NCBI GenBank assembly: GCA_949319575.1
Contig: CASGHD010000153.1
Span: 1 to 43,022, forward strand
Length of the DNA: 43,022 nt
Direction: 5' to 3'
Source: an uncultured Anaerolineales bacterium
GTDB taxonomy: Bacteria; Chloroflexota; Anaerolineae; Anaerolineales; Villigracilaceae
Of this stretch, positions 1 to 7,898 are shown in pieces. Position numbers and translations under genes: made by a program. Positions within the stretch are counted from its first letter, which is position 1. Each line of letters starts with the position of its first letter. Under the pieces are notes generated by a model. That model saw only the letters and a program-made list of their open reading frames with translations, did no database searches and was not told the DNA's origin.

Positions 1-282
1 AACCACTGGAAGTTTGATTGAACGCTTGCTACCCAAATCAATTCATGCGATCACTGCCAAAGGATTTGAGATCAAGGTCGCTCTCTTTGTTCTCGCTTGT
101 AGCATCAATTTCCTTTGGTAGGTCGCAACTTGGGTTAATTACCAAAACGGAAAATTCGGCAAAGGCAGTCTGATACAAAGACAACAGCCAAGGGCCGGGT
201 AACGAGACGGAGAAGCGACACTTCAATTTCAAATCCCGAGATCAAACACGGTATTTGTAACGTATTTATACATGGAGGTTAG
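1..282. other. Non-coding left edge, no gene recognised
   Basis: No convincing gene is visible before the methyltransferase. A 64-codon open frame on the minus strand (38-232) resembles no family I know and has no ribosome binding site. The stretch may be the 3' flank of a gene outside the window plus the leader of the methyltransferase. Confidence 0.4.
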
Positions 283-1137
283 ATGACAACCCGTACCCCG
301 ACAATCGTAGAGATTCGCGAATATCTATCAGGCTTTTTGCAAGAAGGTGGCGAGAACTGGCAGGAGGAGAATGAGCGATATTTAGACGCCCACGCGCATC
401 GTTTCCACGAATCCCTTCGCTTTATGCCGCCTGCAACCCCGGGTGAAAGGCTGTTAGAACTGGGAGCGGCGCCTTATTTCACCACCCTGCTACTGAAAAA
501 ATATTATCCATATTCCATATCCATCTCCAATGCGGTGATCCCCGGGGAACCGCTGGAAAGTTCGATCAAACTCAACAAGCCCGCCATCGGCGAGGAACAT
601 GTGTTTGAGTATCAAACATTCAACGTTGAACTGGACCGTTACCCATACCCCGACCATAGTTTCGATACTGTGTTATGTTGGGAAATCCTCGAACATCTGC
701 CTCTGGACCCCACGCATATGTTGCTGGAGATCCATCGCGCGCTCAAGCCCGGCGGCAAATTGTTGATCACCACCCCCAACGTTCTTGTGTTACGCAACAT
801 TCTTGCCCTGCTAAAAAACAGGCAAAATATCTATCATCCCTATTCAGGATATGGCGTTTACGGCCGCCACAACCGGGAATGGACGCTGGATGAATTGACC
901 CAGATTTTAAACGGCTGTGGCTATTCGATCCGCGTGGCGGAAATTGTCGACACGTACGCGCATCGCGGGTACTCAAAGATATTAAAACGATTATTTCCAT
1001 CTCTCCGCGATATGCTCGTTGTTCTCGCGCAGGCGGAAACCGAGGCGCAACCGTATTATCCCGAAAATCTTTATACATCCCTGCCAAAAAAATATCTAAG
1101 CGAGAATCCGTTGCCCAGCCGATTGCAGGATCCCTAA
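283..1137 (+). CDS. Class I SAM-dependent methyltransferase
   Basis: A 284-residue protein with a Rossmann-type methyltransferase fold. Motif I is the LLELGAAP stretch at about residues 57-64. The acidic strand and following helix are FDTVLCWEILEHL at about 127-139, and the post-motif strand with LKPGGKLLITTPN ends near 162, the layout of Methyltransf_11/23-type enzymes. The substrate cannot be told from sequence; many relatives act on lipids, glycans or quinones. The start is supported by a GGAGG at 272-276. It is a single gene: no partner lies upstream in the window and metK downstream has its own promoter. Palindromic element A starts on the last base of its stop codon. Confidence 0.85.
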   Translation: MTTRTPTIVEIREYLSGFLQEGGENWQEENERYLDAHAHRFHESLRFMPPATPGERLLELGAAPYFTTLLLKKYYPYSISISNAVIPGEPLESSIKLNKPAIGEEHVFEYQTFNVELDRYPYPDHSFDTVLCWEILEHLPLDPTHMLLEIHRALKPGGKLLITTPNVLVLRNILALLKNRQNIYHPYSGYGVYGRHNREWTLDELTQILNGCGYSIRVAEIVDTYAHRGYSKILKRLFPSLRDMLVVLAQAETEAQPYYPENLYTSLPKKYLSENPLPSRLQDP

Positions 1138-1289
1138 GAAAGTGTTTCTTAAAGGCTTTTTTGTACACGGACGCCACGGATTTCACGTGGTTGCACGGAA
1201 AAACCATCAAAAAAAAGAGGCTCGTCTCCGTCTTTTCCGTGCAATCCGCGTACAAAAAGAAGATGACGCAGACTTAAGAAACACTCTCT
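1137..1289. repeat. Family A palindromic (MITE-like) element
   Basis: Terminal inverted repeats of 16 bases with one mismatch: AGAAAGTGTTTCTTAA at 1137-1152 and TTAAGAAACACTCTCT at 1274-1289. The interior is also self-complementary: GCACGGAAAAA on the left matches TTTTCCGTGC on the right. A TA dinucleotide precedes the left end (1135-1136) and another TA occurs at 1289-1290, so a TA target duplication is possible. The left end shares the last base of the methyltransferase stop codon. No transposase lies inside. Confidence 0.7.
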
Positions 1290-1319
1290 AAGAATCCATC
1301 GCCGGGAACGGCAACAAAA

Positions 1320-1348
1320 TTGACTCATCCCTCCCGCTGTGGTACACT
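1320..1348 (+). promoter_or_regulatory. Sigma-70-type promoter of the SAM riboswitch-metK transcript
   Basis: TTGACT at 1320-1325 and TACACT at 1343-1348 are separated by 17 bases. TGG directly before the -10 makes it an extended -10. Transcription would start near 1355, about 24 bases before the riboswitch aptamer. Confidence 0.75.
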
Positions 1349-1378
1349 GCCGTCACAATTCAATAGCCCTACAAGGCG

Positions 1379-1502
1379 CTCTTATCCAGAGAGGCGGAGG
1401 GAACGGCCCGCTGATGCCTCGACAACCTATCAACAATGTTCTCATTAGACTACCGTTGAAAAGGTGCCAATTCCTACAGACGGATGTTCTGGGAGATGAG
1501 AG
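1379..1502 (+). ncRNA. SAM-I (S-box) riboswitch aptamer
   Basis: The conserved S-box core is present: CTTATCCAGAGAGGCGGAGG at 1381-1400, the GGCCCGCTGATGCC segment, CAACC, and AAGGTGCCAATTCC followed by ACAGACGG. P1 pairs CTCTTATC (1379-1386) with GATGAGAG (1495-1502) with one G-T pair. It precedes metK, the enzyme that makes SAM. In S-box riboswitches SAM binding stabilises P1 and favours the downstream terminator, so metK should be repressed when SAM is plentiful. Confidence 0.96.
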
Positions 1503-1521
1503 GGCTACAAATCAAAAATAG

Positions 1522-1562
1522 ATTTGCCCTTTCTGCTCGTCTGAAAGGGCAAATTTTTTTTT
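1522..1562 (+). terminator. Riboswitch-controlled intrinsic terminator
   Basis: ATTTGCCCTTTC (1522-1533) pairs with GAAAGGGCAAAT (1543-1554) and is followed by a run of about nine T. The alternative antiterminator is visible: GAGAGGGC (1498-1505, overlapping the 3' side of P1) can pair with GCCCTTTC (1526-1533). This makes a transcriptional OFF switch in which P1 and the antiterminator exclude each other. Confidence 0.92.
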
Positions 1563-1579
1563 AAAGGAGTAAGAATGAA

Positions 1580-2791
1580 ATGAGCAACACTTTTATGACC
1601 TCCCCCAAACTGATGTTCACGTCTGAATCAGTGACCGAGGGACACCCCGACAAGATGTGCGACCAGATCTCAGACGCGGTGCTGGACGCGTGTCTCGAGC
1701 AGGATCCGCGCTCGCGCGTCGCGTGCGAGACCGCCACCAAGACCGGCTTCGTCATGTTGTTGGGCGAGATCACCACGAACGCAAGTTTCAACTATGACGC
1801 GCTCGTCCGCAACGTGGTGAACGAGATCGGCTACGACTCAAGCGAAAAAGGATTCGACGGCAACACCTGCGGCGTGCAGGTCGCGATTGCCAAACAATCC
1901 GGCGATATCGCCATGGGGGTAGACAAAGCCCTCGAAGCCAAAGCCGGCGAAATGACCGAAGCGGAAGTGGAAGCCGTCGGCGCGGGCGATCAGGGGATGA
2001 TGTTCGGTTTTGCGTGCAACGAAACGCCCACCCTCATGCCCCTCCCCATCTACCTTGCGCACAAGTTGACCCGCAGGCAGAGCGAACTCCGCAGAGACGG
2101 GAGCATCCCCTGGCTGAGACCGGATGCGAAGAGTCAGGTCACGATTGAGTATTCAAAAGGCATACCCGTCCGCGTGGATACGGTTCTTATCTCCACGCAA
2201 CACGCGCCGGATGTGTCGCAAAACGAAATTACCGAGATCGTCACCGACCAGATCATCATGCCCGCGCTCCCCGAAAACATGGTGGACAAAAATGTGAAGG
2301 TGTACGTCAACCCGACCGGGCGATTCGTCGTCGGCGGTCCGATGGGCGATGCTGGCGTAACCGGTCGCAAAATCATTGTGGATACCTACGGCGGCATGGG
2401 GCGTCACGGCGGCGGCGCGTTCAGCGGTAAAGATCCCACAAAAGTGGATCGCTCCGCGGCATACGCGGCTCGCTACGTGGCGAAGAACATCGTCGCCGCG
2501 GGACTTGCGGATCGCGTCGAAGTGCAAGTAGCCTACGCGATTGGCGTCGCGCATCCGCTTTCGGTGAATGTGGAAACTTTCGGCACCGCGAAAATTGCGG
2601 ATGAAAAGATCGCCTCCCTCGTAGACGAGTACTTCGACCTCCGCCCCGGCGCGATCATCCGCGACCTCGGCTTGCGCAAACCGATCTACCGCAAGACCGC
2701 CGCCTACGGGCACTTCGGACGCGACGACATCGAGTTCCCATGGGAGCGAACCGACAAAGCCAGCGCGCTGAAACAGGCCGCGGGGTTGTAA
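1580..2791 (+). CDS. metK: S-adenosylmethionine synthase
   Basis: 403 residues, slightly longer than the usual 380-400, catalysing ATP + methionine to SAM + phosphate + diphosphate in the cytoplasm. The family signatures are clear: [16 protein letters not shown] near the N-terminus, the [12 protein letters not shown] hexapeptide region near residue 135, and [19 protein letters not shown] near 275, which bind ATP, metal and the triphosphate chain. The SAM-I riboswitch just upstream confirms the role. AAGGAG at 1564-1569 is the binding site. A two-codon frame ATG-AAA-TGA at 1575-1583 precedes and overlaps the metK ATG, and sits closer to the Shine-Dalgarno sequence than the real start. Transcription ends at the 2854-2895 hairpin. 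Confidence 0.98.
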   Translation: MSNTFMTSPKLMFTSESVTEGHPDKMCDQISDAVLDACLEQDPRSRVACETATKTGFVMLLGEITTNASFNYDALVRNVVNEIGYDSSEKGFDGNTCGVQVAIAKQSGDIAMGVDKALEAKAGEMTEAEVEAVGAGDQGMMFGFACNETPTLMPLPIYLAHKLTRRQSELRRDGSIPWLRPDAKSQVTIEYSKGIPVRVDTVLISTQHAPDVSQNEITEIVTDQIIMPALPENMVDKNVKVYVNPTGRFVVGGPMGDAGVTGRKIIVDTYGGMGRHGGGAFSGKDPTKVDRSAAYAARYVAKNIVAAGLADRVEVQVAYAIGVAHPLSVNVETFGTAKIADEKIASLVDEYFDLRPGAIIRDLGLRKPIYRKTAAYGHFGRDDIEFPWERTDKASALKQAAGL

Positions 2792-2853
2792 TCAAACAAC
2801 AGGTTCATGAGGCAGTTGTACTGCGGTCAGAACCGTTTTCGTGAAATACCGAT

Positions 2854-2895
2854 AATCAAAAAACGGACAGTCGGTTGACTGTCCGTTTTTTGATT
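2854..2895. terminator. Bidirectional intrinsic terminator between convergent genes
   Basis: A perfect 19-bp stem: AATCAAAAAACGGACAGTC (2854-2872), loop GGTT, and its exact complement (2877-2895). The A6 and T6 runs within the stem serve as U-tracts in either direction, ending metK and the minus-strand surface protein gene. Confidence 0.93.
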
Positions 2896-2907
2896 CATAC
2901 TTCGTTG

Positions 2908-5900
2908 CTACGGTGTGGCTGTTTCCGTCGGGCTTGGAACCACGATGGTCGACGTCAGGGTTGGGTTTGGAACCACGATGGTCGGCGTTAGGGTTGGGTT
3001 AGGCAATGCGCCATTCTGCGCCGCCGCCAGACCGAGGTGGATCGCCTCGTAGTCGAGGAACGCGTCACCGTTCGCATTGTTGGACTTCAAGAGGATGCGC
3101 ATCTCACCGCTGGATGAGATATAGCGCGAAATAAACGGTAGTGTCATCAACTGCTTGCGCCACTCCACCGAACTATCCACATTGGTAGCGCCGATCGTGA
3201 GCCATTTCTTCGACCTCCAATCGTACAGCGCGATGGTCCAAACCTGCGCAGAGGGTCCCGGAGATTTGTAGTTGAGTTCCAAGACCATGCCGGTCACCTG
3301 CGAGCGGTTTACATCCGCCGGGATAAAGAACGACTGATACCCGTTATAGATGGTGTCCGGCGTCTGGAAGGCGACGTACGCCTGGGGGTTGTTATCTTTT
3401 CCCTTTTGGTCGAACAGGCTCAAACTGGCGAGGGAGCCGGTGACCGCTCCATTGCTGGTCGTCCATGCGGTTGGGAAGATCGTGCGGATCAACGGCGAAC
3501 CAGGATTGGAGGTGTTCGTCGGTAATGGGCTGATCTGTGTGGATGTGCTCGTAGGCGCGGACACCAGCGTGTTCGTGGGCGCAGATACTGGCGTATTCGT
3601 GTTCACAGGCAGATTCGTCACTCCGATCACAGGAGTATTCGTGATGGTCGGCAGGCTCGTCGCCGGGGGCAACGGCGTGTTCGTAACCGTGGCGCTGGGG
3701 AGCGTGATGCTCGTGGCGGTTGCCGTATTCGAGACAACGGTGGTCGGCGTGGATGTGAACGTGCTGGTCACTGGAACAGATGGCGTGTTGGTGGAGGTTG
3801 CCACAAAAGTTGGAGTGACGTTCGGACCCGCCGTTGCGGTTGGTCCGCCCGTACCATTTGCCGCCTCAGCCCGCGCGATGACTTCAATCTCGCCAAGGGC
3901 GGCGGCATTGCCGCTCACCGAATTGAACTGAATGCGCACAATGCGGGTGAACACTTCAGGGAAGTCGACATTCGTGCCTGTGTCGGTCAATGGACCCGAG
4001 TTTTTATTGGCAACTTCAACAGTCCCAGCCGCATCGCTATACAAGCGGACGGTGGCATCCAACACCTTATTCGATGAGTCGAAACTGGCAGGGTTATACA
4101 AGCGCACCGTGCGGACAGTCACCGGGACGGGGAAGGTCAACGTCACCCATTGCGCGCTGGGGTTGCCGCCGCCGCTCGACCAATAGCGCGGGGTTGCGCC
4201 GTTGGGAATACTCAACTTCACGCGGCGGTCATTGATCCCCGAGGGAGAGCCACTGCCTGTGGAGGAAACCGCCACGGTCGCGCCGGTGGCGAGGTTGGTC
4301 CACTTGGCGGCTTCCGCGTTGGGCACATCGATCATGGTATGCCCGGCGTGACAACCAACGCACGCCGTGACCGATCCGGGGCGGCCATAGTTTTCACCAG
4401 CCACGTGCGCCGCACCGGAGGATTCAAAATAGAACTTGTTATTTCCAACCAGCGGAACTTCATACCCCGGCTGGGCGGAACGGATCTGTTCGAACAGCGG
4501 CACGTTGGCAGGGCTTTGCGCCGTAACAGAACCATCCGGGTTGATTTGTATTTCTTCAAGCAGGATGGGCCAGTCGAAGGCTTCGATGGAACCGGTCTGT
4601 TGCGAACGCTGGTGGTCGATGTAAAAACGGATGGTATTCGCCGAACCGACAGGCATGGCGTTGAGGATATTCACATCCACCGGCGCATTGAAGTACACGT
4701 TCAACGCCTGAAAGGTGAACGTCCCATCGGTGTTGTAGGGACCTTGCGCCAGCGGGGGAAGTTGGCTGGGGTTTTGGGTGATCTTATCGGCAAGGATCGG
4801 GGCAGAACGAGGGCGGATGGCGCGCGCCCGCAGTTCGGTGGCGCCGGCGTTATCATACAGTTTGGTCAAACCACTGCCATCGGCATTGATGATGTACAAG
4901 CCGTAATCCTGTGTCGCATCCTGCGCCCACGAGATGATCACGCGTCCATCCGGCAAAACCTCCGGCTCGCCGGCGTAATTCCCGACGTACACGCCGTACG
5001 AGTTGGGGTTCGTCTTCACGAACTGCTGAACGCTTTCGTCACGAGTGGTGATGCCGATGATGTGAGAATATCCATTCGGCCCGCGTTGGTAGCGGCGGAT
5101 TCCGCCAAAGCCCGCCGCTTCCGTTCCGTTTGCCATCGGAAAGAAGGTAGTGTAGATGGAACCATCCGGCGCGATCGACCCGCCGTAGGCATGATTGATG
5201 TTACTTCCGTTGAAGGTCGTATTGGATTGCCCCGCAAACTGTTCGAGGTCGGTGCCATCAGGGTTGATGGAGGCAAGGAACCACGAGTTGCGTTCCATGT
5301 TGAACTTGCCGCCAGGCTCGAAACAACGCGCGCCGGAACTGTTCAAGGCGCACAGCCCATCTTTCATGATGTATCCGCCGCGCGGATCGGGGATGGTGCC
5401 CATATCGTTGGTGGCAACGCGGTGATTCCGCCACCAGCGTGAGAAAACGATCTTCCCGGTCAACGGGTCGACGAGCGGACGGTCCGCGCCGTTTCGCTCC
5501 GAAGTGATACGGTGAAGGTTGGAGCCATCTCCGTTGACAACATACAAGTTGCTGGTGCGCGCCGCGCCATACATCCCGAACGAGGGCCAGCGTGTGGACG
5601 AGAAAACAACGCGTCCATCCGGAAGCCAGGCAGGATCGGTATCGTCATAGCGCGAGAGCGAGGAAGCCACCCCGCCAAACTGCGACATATTCAGGTTTTG
5701 ATCCGCAAAGGTGAGTTGCCTCAGCCCGGTGCCATCCACATTGATGATGTAGAGTCGCCAGGCGCCCGGGTTATTCATCGGATTTGACGAATACGAACCG
5801 TTTGCCAGACCGGCGAACACGATCTTCGTCCCATCGAACGAAACATCCGGCGCGTTGACATCGATCAGGTTCATCGACGCGGCGGTTGGGGCGGCGCCGT

Positions 5901-6201
5901 CGATCAAAGTACGCGTGGCTCCGCTTGCCTCACGGACGATCAACTTGCCCGGGGTGGCAACCTGGAAGCGGCTGTATGGCATCACGCCCGGCATCGACCC
6001 GCCGGCGGGATAGTACACGCTTCCGTTCGTCGGGATCTTGCGCGAAACAAACACAATCGCGTAACTGAGCGATTGCTCGTTGGCGCTGGCTTTCGCCGGC
6101 GCTACTGCTCCAAACCCTGTGGAGAGAAGCATGAGAAGGAGTAAGCCGAAATTCATGGCTTTCTTCGCGATCTTCATCGAGATTGTAGACATTGTAGACA
6201 T
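2908..6201 (-). CDS. Secreted beta-propeller protein with CxxCH motif and discoidin-like domain
   Basis: 1097 residues. A signal peptide (about 1-39, hydrophobic core LLLLMLLSTGFG, cut near AKAS) is followed by a TolB/PD40-type propeller (about 45-460, with repeats such as DPAWLPDGRVVFSS and EPEVLPDGRVIISW). A single haem-c-type motif CVGCH lies at 614-618, then an F5/8 type C-like domain (about 635-780), a Thr/Pro linker rich in TNTP (about 790-905), a C-terminal beta domain, and a Thr/Pro tail with an 11-residue repeat. A propeller joined to a CxxCH recalls the hydrazine synthase alpha-subunit family, but I would not assign that activity. It probably acts outside the cell or on its surface. 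GGAGG at 6206-6210 supports the first ATG. Confidence 0.8.
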   Translation of the reverse strand: MSTMSTISMKIAKKAMNFGLLLLMLLSTGFGAVAPAKASANEQSLSYAIVFVSRKIPTNGSVYYPAGGSMPGVMPYSRFQVATPGKLIVREASGATRTLIDGAAPTAASMNLIDVNAPDVSFDGTKIVFAGLANGSYSSNPMNNPGAWRLYIINVDGTGLRQLTFADQNLNMSQFGGVASSLSRYDDTDPAWLPDGRVVFSSTRWPSFGMYGAARTSNLYVVNGDGSNLHRITSERNGADRPLVDPLTGKIVFSRWWRNHRVATNDMGTIPDPRGGYIMKDGLCALNSSGARCFEPGGKFNMERNSWFLASINPDGTDLEQFAGQSNTTFNGSNINHAYGGSIAPDGSIYTTFFPMANGTEAAGFGGIRRYQRGPNGYSHIIGITTRDESVQQFVKTNPNSYGVYVGNYAGEPEVLPDGRVIISWAQDATQDYGLYIINADGSGLTKLYDNAGATELRARAIRPRSAPILADKITQNPSQLPPLAQGPYNTDGTFTFQALNVYFNAPVDVNILNAMPVGSANTIRFYIDHQRSQQTGSIEAFDWPILLEEIQINPDGSVTAQSPANVPLFEQIRSAQPGYEVPLVGNNKFYFESSGAAHVAGENYGRPGSVTACVGCHAGHTMIDVPNAEAAKWTNLATGATVAVSSTGSGSPSGINDRRVKLSIPNGATPRYWSSGGGNPSAQWVTLTFPVPVTVRTVRLYNPASFDSSNKVLDATVRLYSDAAGTVEVANKNSGPLTDTGTNVDFPEVFTRIVRIQFNSVSGNAAALGEIEVIARAEAANGTGGPTATAGPNVTPTFVATSTNTPSVPVTSTFTSTPTTVVSNTATATSITLPSATVTNTPLPPATSLPTITNTPVIGVTNLPVNTNTPVSAPTNTLVSAPTSTSTQISPLPTNTSNPGSPLIRTIFPTAWTTSNGAVTGSLASLSLFDQKGKDNNPQAYVAFQTPDTIYNGYQSFFIPADVNRSQVTGMVLELNYKSPGPSAQVWTIALYDWRSKKWLTIGATNVDSSVEWRKQLMTLPFISRYISSSGEMRILLKSNNANGDAFLDYEAIHLGLAAAQNGALPNPTLTPTIVVPNPTLTSTIVVPSPTETATP
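2934..2999. repeat. 33-nt direct repeat, two copies
   Basis: Two consecutive 33-base units starting at 2934 and 2967 (both open with TTGGAACCACGATGGTCG) encode two copies of an 11-residue Pro/Thr unit at the C-terminal tail of the surface protein. They look like an expanding linker repeat. Confidence 0.8.
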
Positions 6202-6436
6202 GGTACCTCCATAAAATTGAATGCCCCATATGCGGGCAAACCCTTTTTGAACAGGGCGTGCCTAAAGGTTACATGCCAACCACATGCATGGATAGTTTCG
6301 CTAAGCAAAAGTTACAAACATTTTTGTAAGAGTCTTCTGAACGAAAGTACTGGGCAGACCAGAGTACCGGCGCGCCTCGTTTGAACCACCTAACAAACAT
6401 GCAAAGTGGAAAAATCTCTCTGATTCCCCGGCAAAA

Positions 6437-6471
6437 AAGACCTCACAGGATGTGTAATCCTGTGAGGTCTT
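6437..6471 (-). terminator. Intrinsic terminator of the DadA-like gene (family E hairpin)
   Basis: A perfect 15-bp stem with a 5-base loop: AAGACCTCACAGGAT (6437-6451) and ATCCTGTGAGGTCTT (6457-6471). Read on the minus strand it lies 4 bases after the stop codon of the FAD oxidoreductase, and six A at 6433-6438 give the U-tract. Its size and core match the in-gene hairpin at 40188-40222, so it may be a captured repeat. Confidence 0.85.
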
Positions 6472-6475
6472 CGCC

Positions 6476-7723
6476 TCAAAACCTTTGCGCCGAGAAAGGC
6501 GTCAAATCCAATTGTGATGCCTCTCCCCTCGCCAACTGTGAAACCAGTTTGCCGGTGATCGGCCCCAGCGACATGCCGAGCATGGCGTGCCCCGCCGCGA
6601 CAATCACATTTTCAAGTTTCTTCACGCGCGAAATGATCGGCAAACCATCGGGCGCGCAAGGTCGAAGCCCGCGCCAGATCTCGATGACTTTTGCCTCCGC
6701 CAACCCGGGCAGATACTCGGCCGAAGCGTTCTGCATCGCCGCCACTCGCCGGGGATTGAACGAAAAATCCATGCCGGCGAGCTCAAGCGTCCCTGCGATG
6801 CGAAGCGCGTGACCTAGCGGGTTGATCACCACACGCGCCTCCGAAAACAACAAGGGCAGGCGCGGCGTCACCGGCGGATTTTCCACGGTCACGCTGTAAC
6901 CCTTGGCAGGTTGAATCGGAACGCGCAACTTCAATGCGCGCGCCACCTGCGGCGACCACGAACCGCTCGCAAGGATGATCTGATTGGCAGTCAACTCGCC
7001 GCGCGTGGTGCGCACTTTCGTCACGCGCCCGCGGTTGGATTCAAACCCAATCGCCTCTGTCTTTGTGTGGAGTTGCGCCCCCAACCCTGACGCCTTCTCC
7101 GCCAACCCAACGACGAAGCGTCGCGGGTCGATGCGCCCGTCGCGCGGATAATACACACCGCCCATAATGGAGGGCAAAAGCGCTGGCTCGAGTCCGAGCG
7201 CTTCGTCGCGGTTCACCATGCTGGCGGGAATCTTGAATTCTTCGAAGAGGCGAATTTCACGCCGTTCTTTTTCGAGCGCTTGTCTCGTAAGGCAAACCAG
7301 TAGCGAGCCTTTGCCTTCGAAGCCAAATTCAAAGCCCGCAGTCTTGGCGAGTTCTTCATACAACAGGCGGCTGGCAAACAACAGATCGCGCAACACCGGC
7401 ATGGATCTCAACATCTGCCCTTCGCGGCTCGCCCACGCAAAGCGCGCCAGCCAGCGTATCAACTCCGCGTCTATGCGCGGCTTGATGTAAAAGGGGCTTT
7501 CCGAGTCGAACAGCCAGCGCAATCCATCGCCGAACGCGCCCGGCGAAGCCAGCGGCACAGCATGGCTCGGCACGATTAACCCGCCGTTGCCGTACGAACA
7601 GCCCGACGCGATCTCATCCTTTTCGATGAGCGTAACCCGCGCGCCGTGTTGCGCCAGAAAGTACGCGGAGCACACGCCGATCACTCCCCCGCCGATGATG
7701 AGGATATCTGTTTTGGATTCCAT
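6476..7723 (-). CDS. DadA-like FAD-dependent D-amino-acid dehydrogenase/oxidase
   Basis: 415 residues of the DAO superfamily. The N-terminal FAD-binding motif is IIGGGVIGVCSAYFLAQHGA, with an ESKxD beta-strand before it and the acidic IEKDEIASGCS after it. The C-terminal part carries RIAGTLELAG and GLRPCAPDGLPIISR, and GHAMLGMSLGPITGKLV closes the FAD site; these are typical of DadA and related deaminating amino-acid dehydrogenases. Such enzymes oxidise D-amino acids to 2-oxo acids and ammonia; the exact substrate is unknown. I prefer the ATG at 7723 over a TTG at 7726, because an extended -10 places the transcription start on this ATG. It is divergent from the MFS gene and ends at its own terminator. 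Confidence 0.85.
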   Translation of the reverse strand: MESKTDILIIGGGVIGVCSAYFLAQHGARVTLIEKDEIASGCSYGNGGLIVPSHAVPLASPGAFGDGLRWLFDSESPFYIKPRIDAELIRWLARFAWASREGQMLRSMPVLRDLLFASRLLYEELAKTAGFEFGFEGKGSLLVCLTRQALEKERREIRLFEEFKIPASMVNRDEALGLEPALLPSIMGGVYYPRDGRIDPRRFVVGLAEKASGLGAQLHTKTEAIGFESNRGRVTKVRTTRGELTANQIILASGSWSPQVARALKLRVPIQPAKGYSVTVENPPVTPRLPLLFSEARVVINPLGHALRIAGTLELAGMDFSFNPRRVAAMQNASAEYLPGLAEAKVIEIWRGLRPCAPDGLPIISRVKKLENVIVAAGHAMLGMSLGPITGKLVSQLARGEASQLDLTPFSAQRF

Positions 7724-7729
7724 CAAGCC

Positions 7730-7738
7730 ATTATAGCA
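7730..7738 (-). promoter_or_regulatory. Extended -10 promoter giving a leaderless transcript
   Basis: On the minus strand the sequence reads TGC-TATAAT, with TATAAT at 7735-7730. Its last base is 7 nt from the A of the ATG at 7723, so transcription should begin at or within a base of the start codon. No Shine-Dalgarno sequence is present. The -35 region is weak. Confidence 0.6.
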
Positions 7739-7898
7739 AACCGCTCAGCGCATCCGATCCGGGAAGTTCGTACGAATTACAAATCAATAACGAACGGCTA
7801 CTTAACAGGATCGAGCGTCAATCTCTCCCAAAAAGCGATTATCATTATCGAAGTCAGCAGGCGGAAAAAACTCCCCGACGCCTGAACACAGGTCTCAC

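Noticed and set aside
38-232. 64-codon minus-strand frame at the left edge
   Set aside because: No ribosome binding site, no recognised family, and no conserved neighbours; not enough support to call a gene.
4150-5442. Long open frame (430 codons) on the plus strand opposite the secreted beta-propeller gene
   Set aside because: It mirrors the codon pattern of the real minus-strand gene, has no family features, and lies opposite a protein with clear domains, signal peptide and ribosome binding site.
2908-6201. Hydrazine synthase alpha subunit
   Set aside because: Only one CxxCH is visible, no beta or gamma subunits or other anammox genes are in the window, and the similarity is one of layout only.
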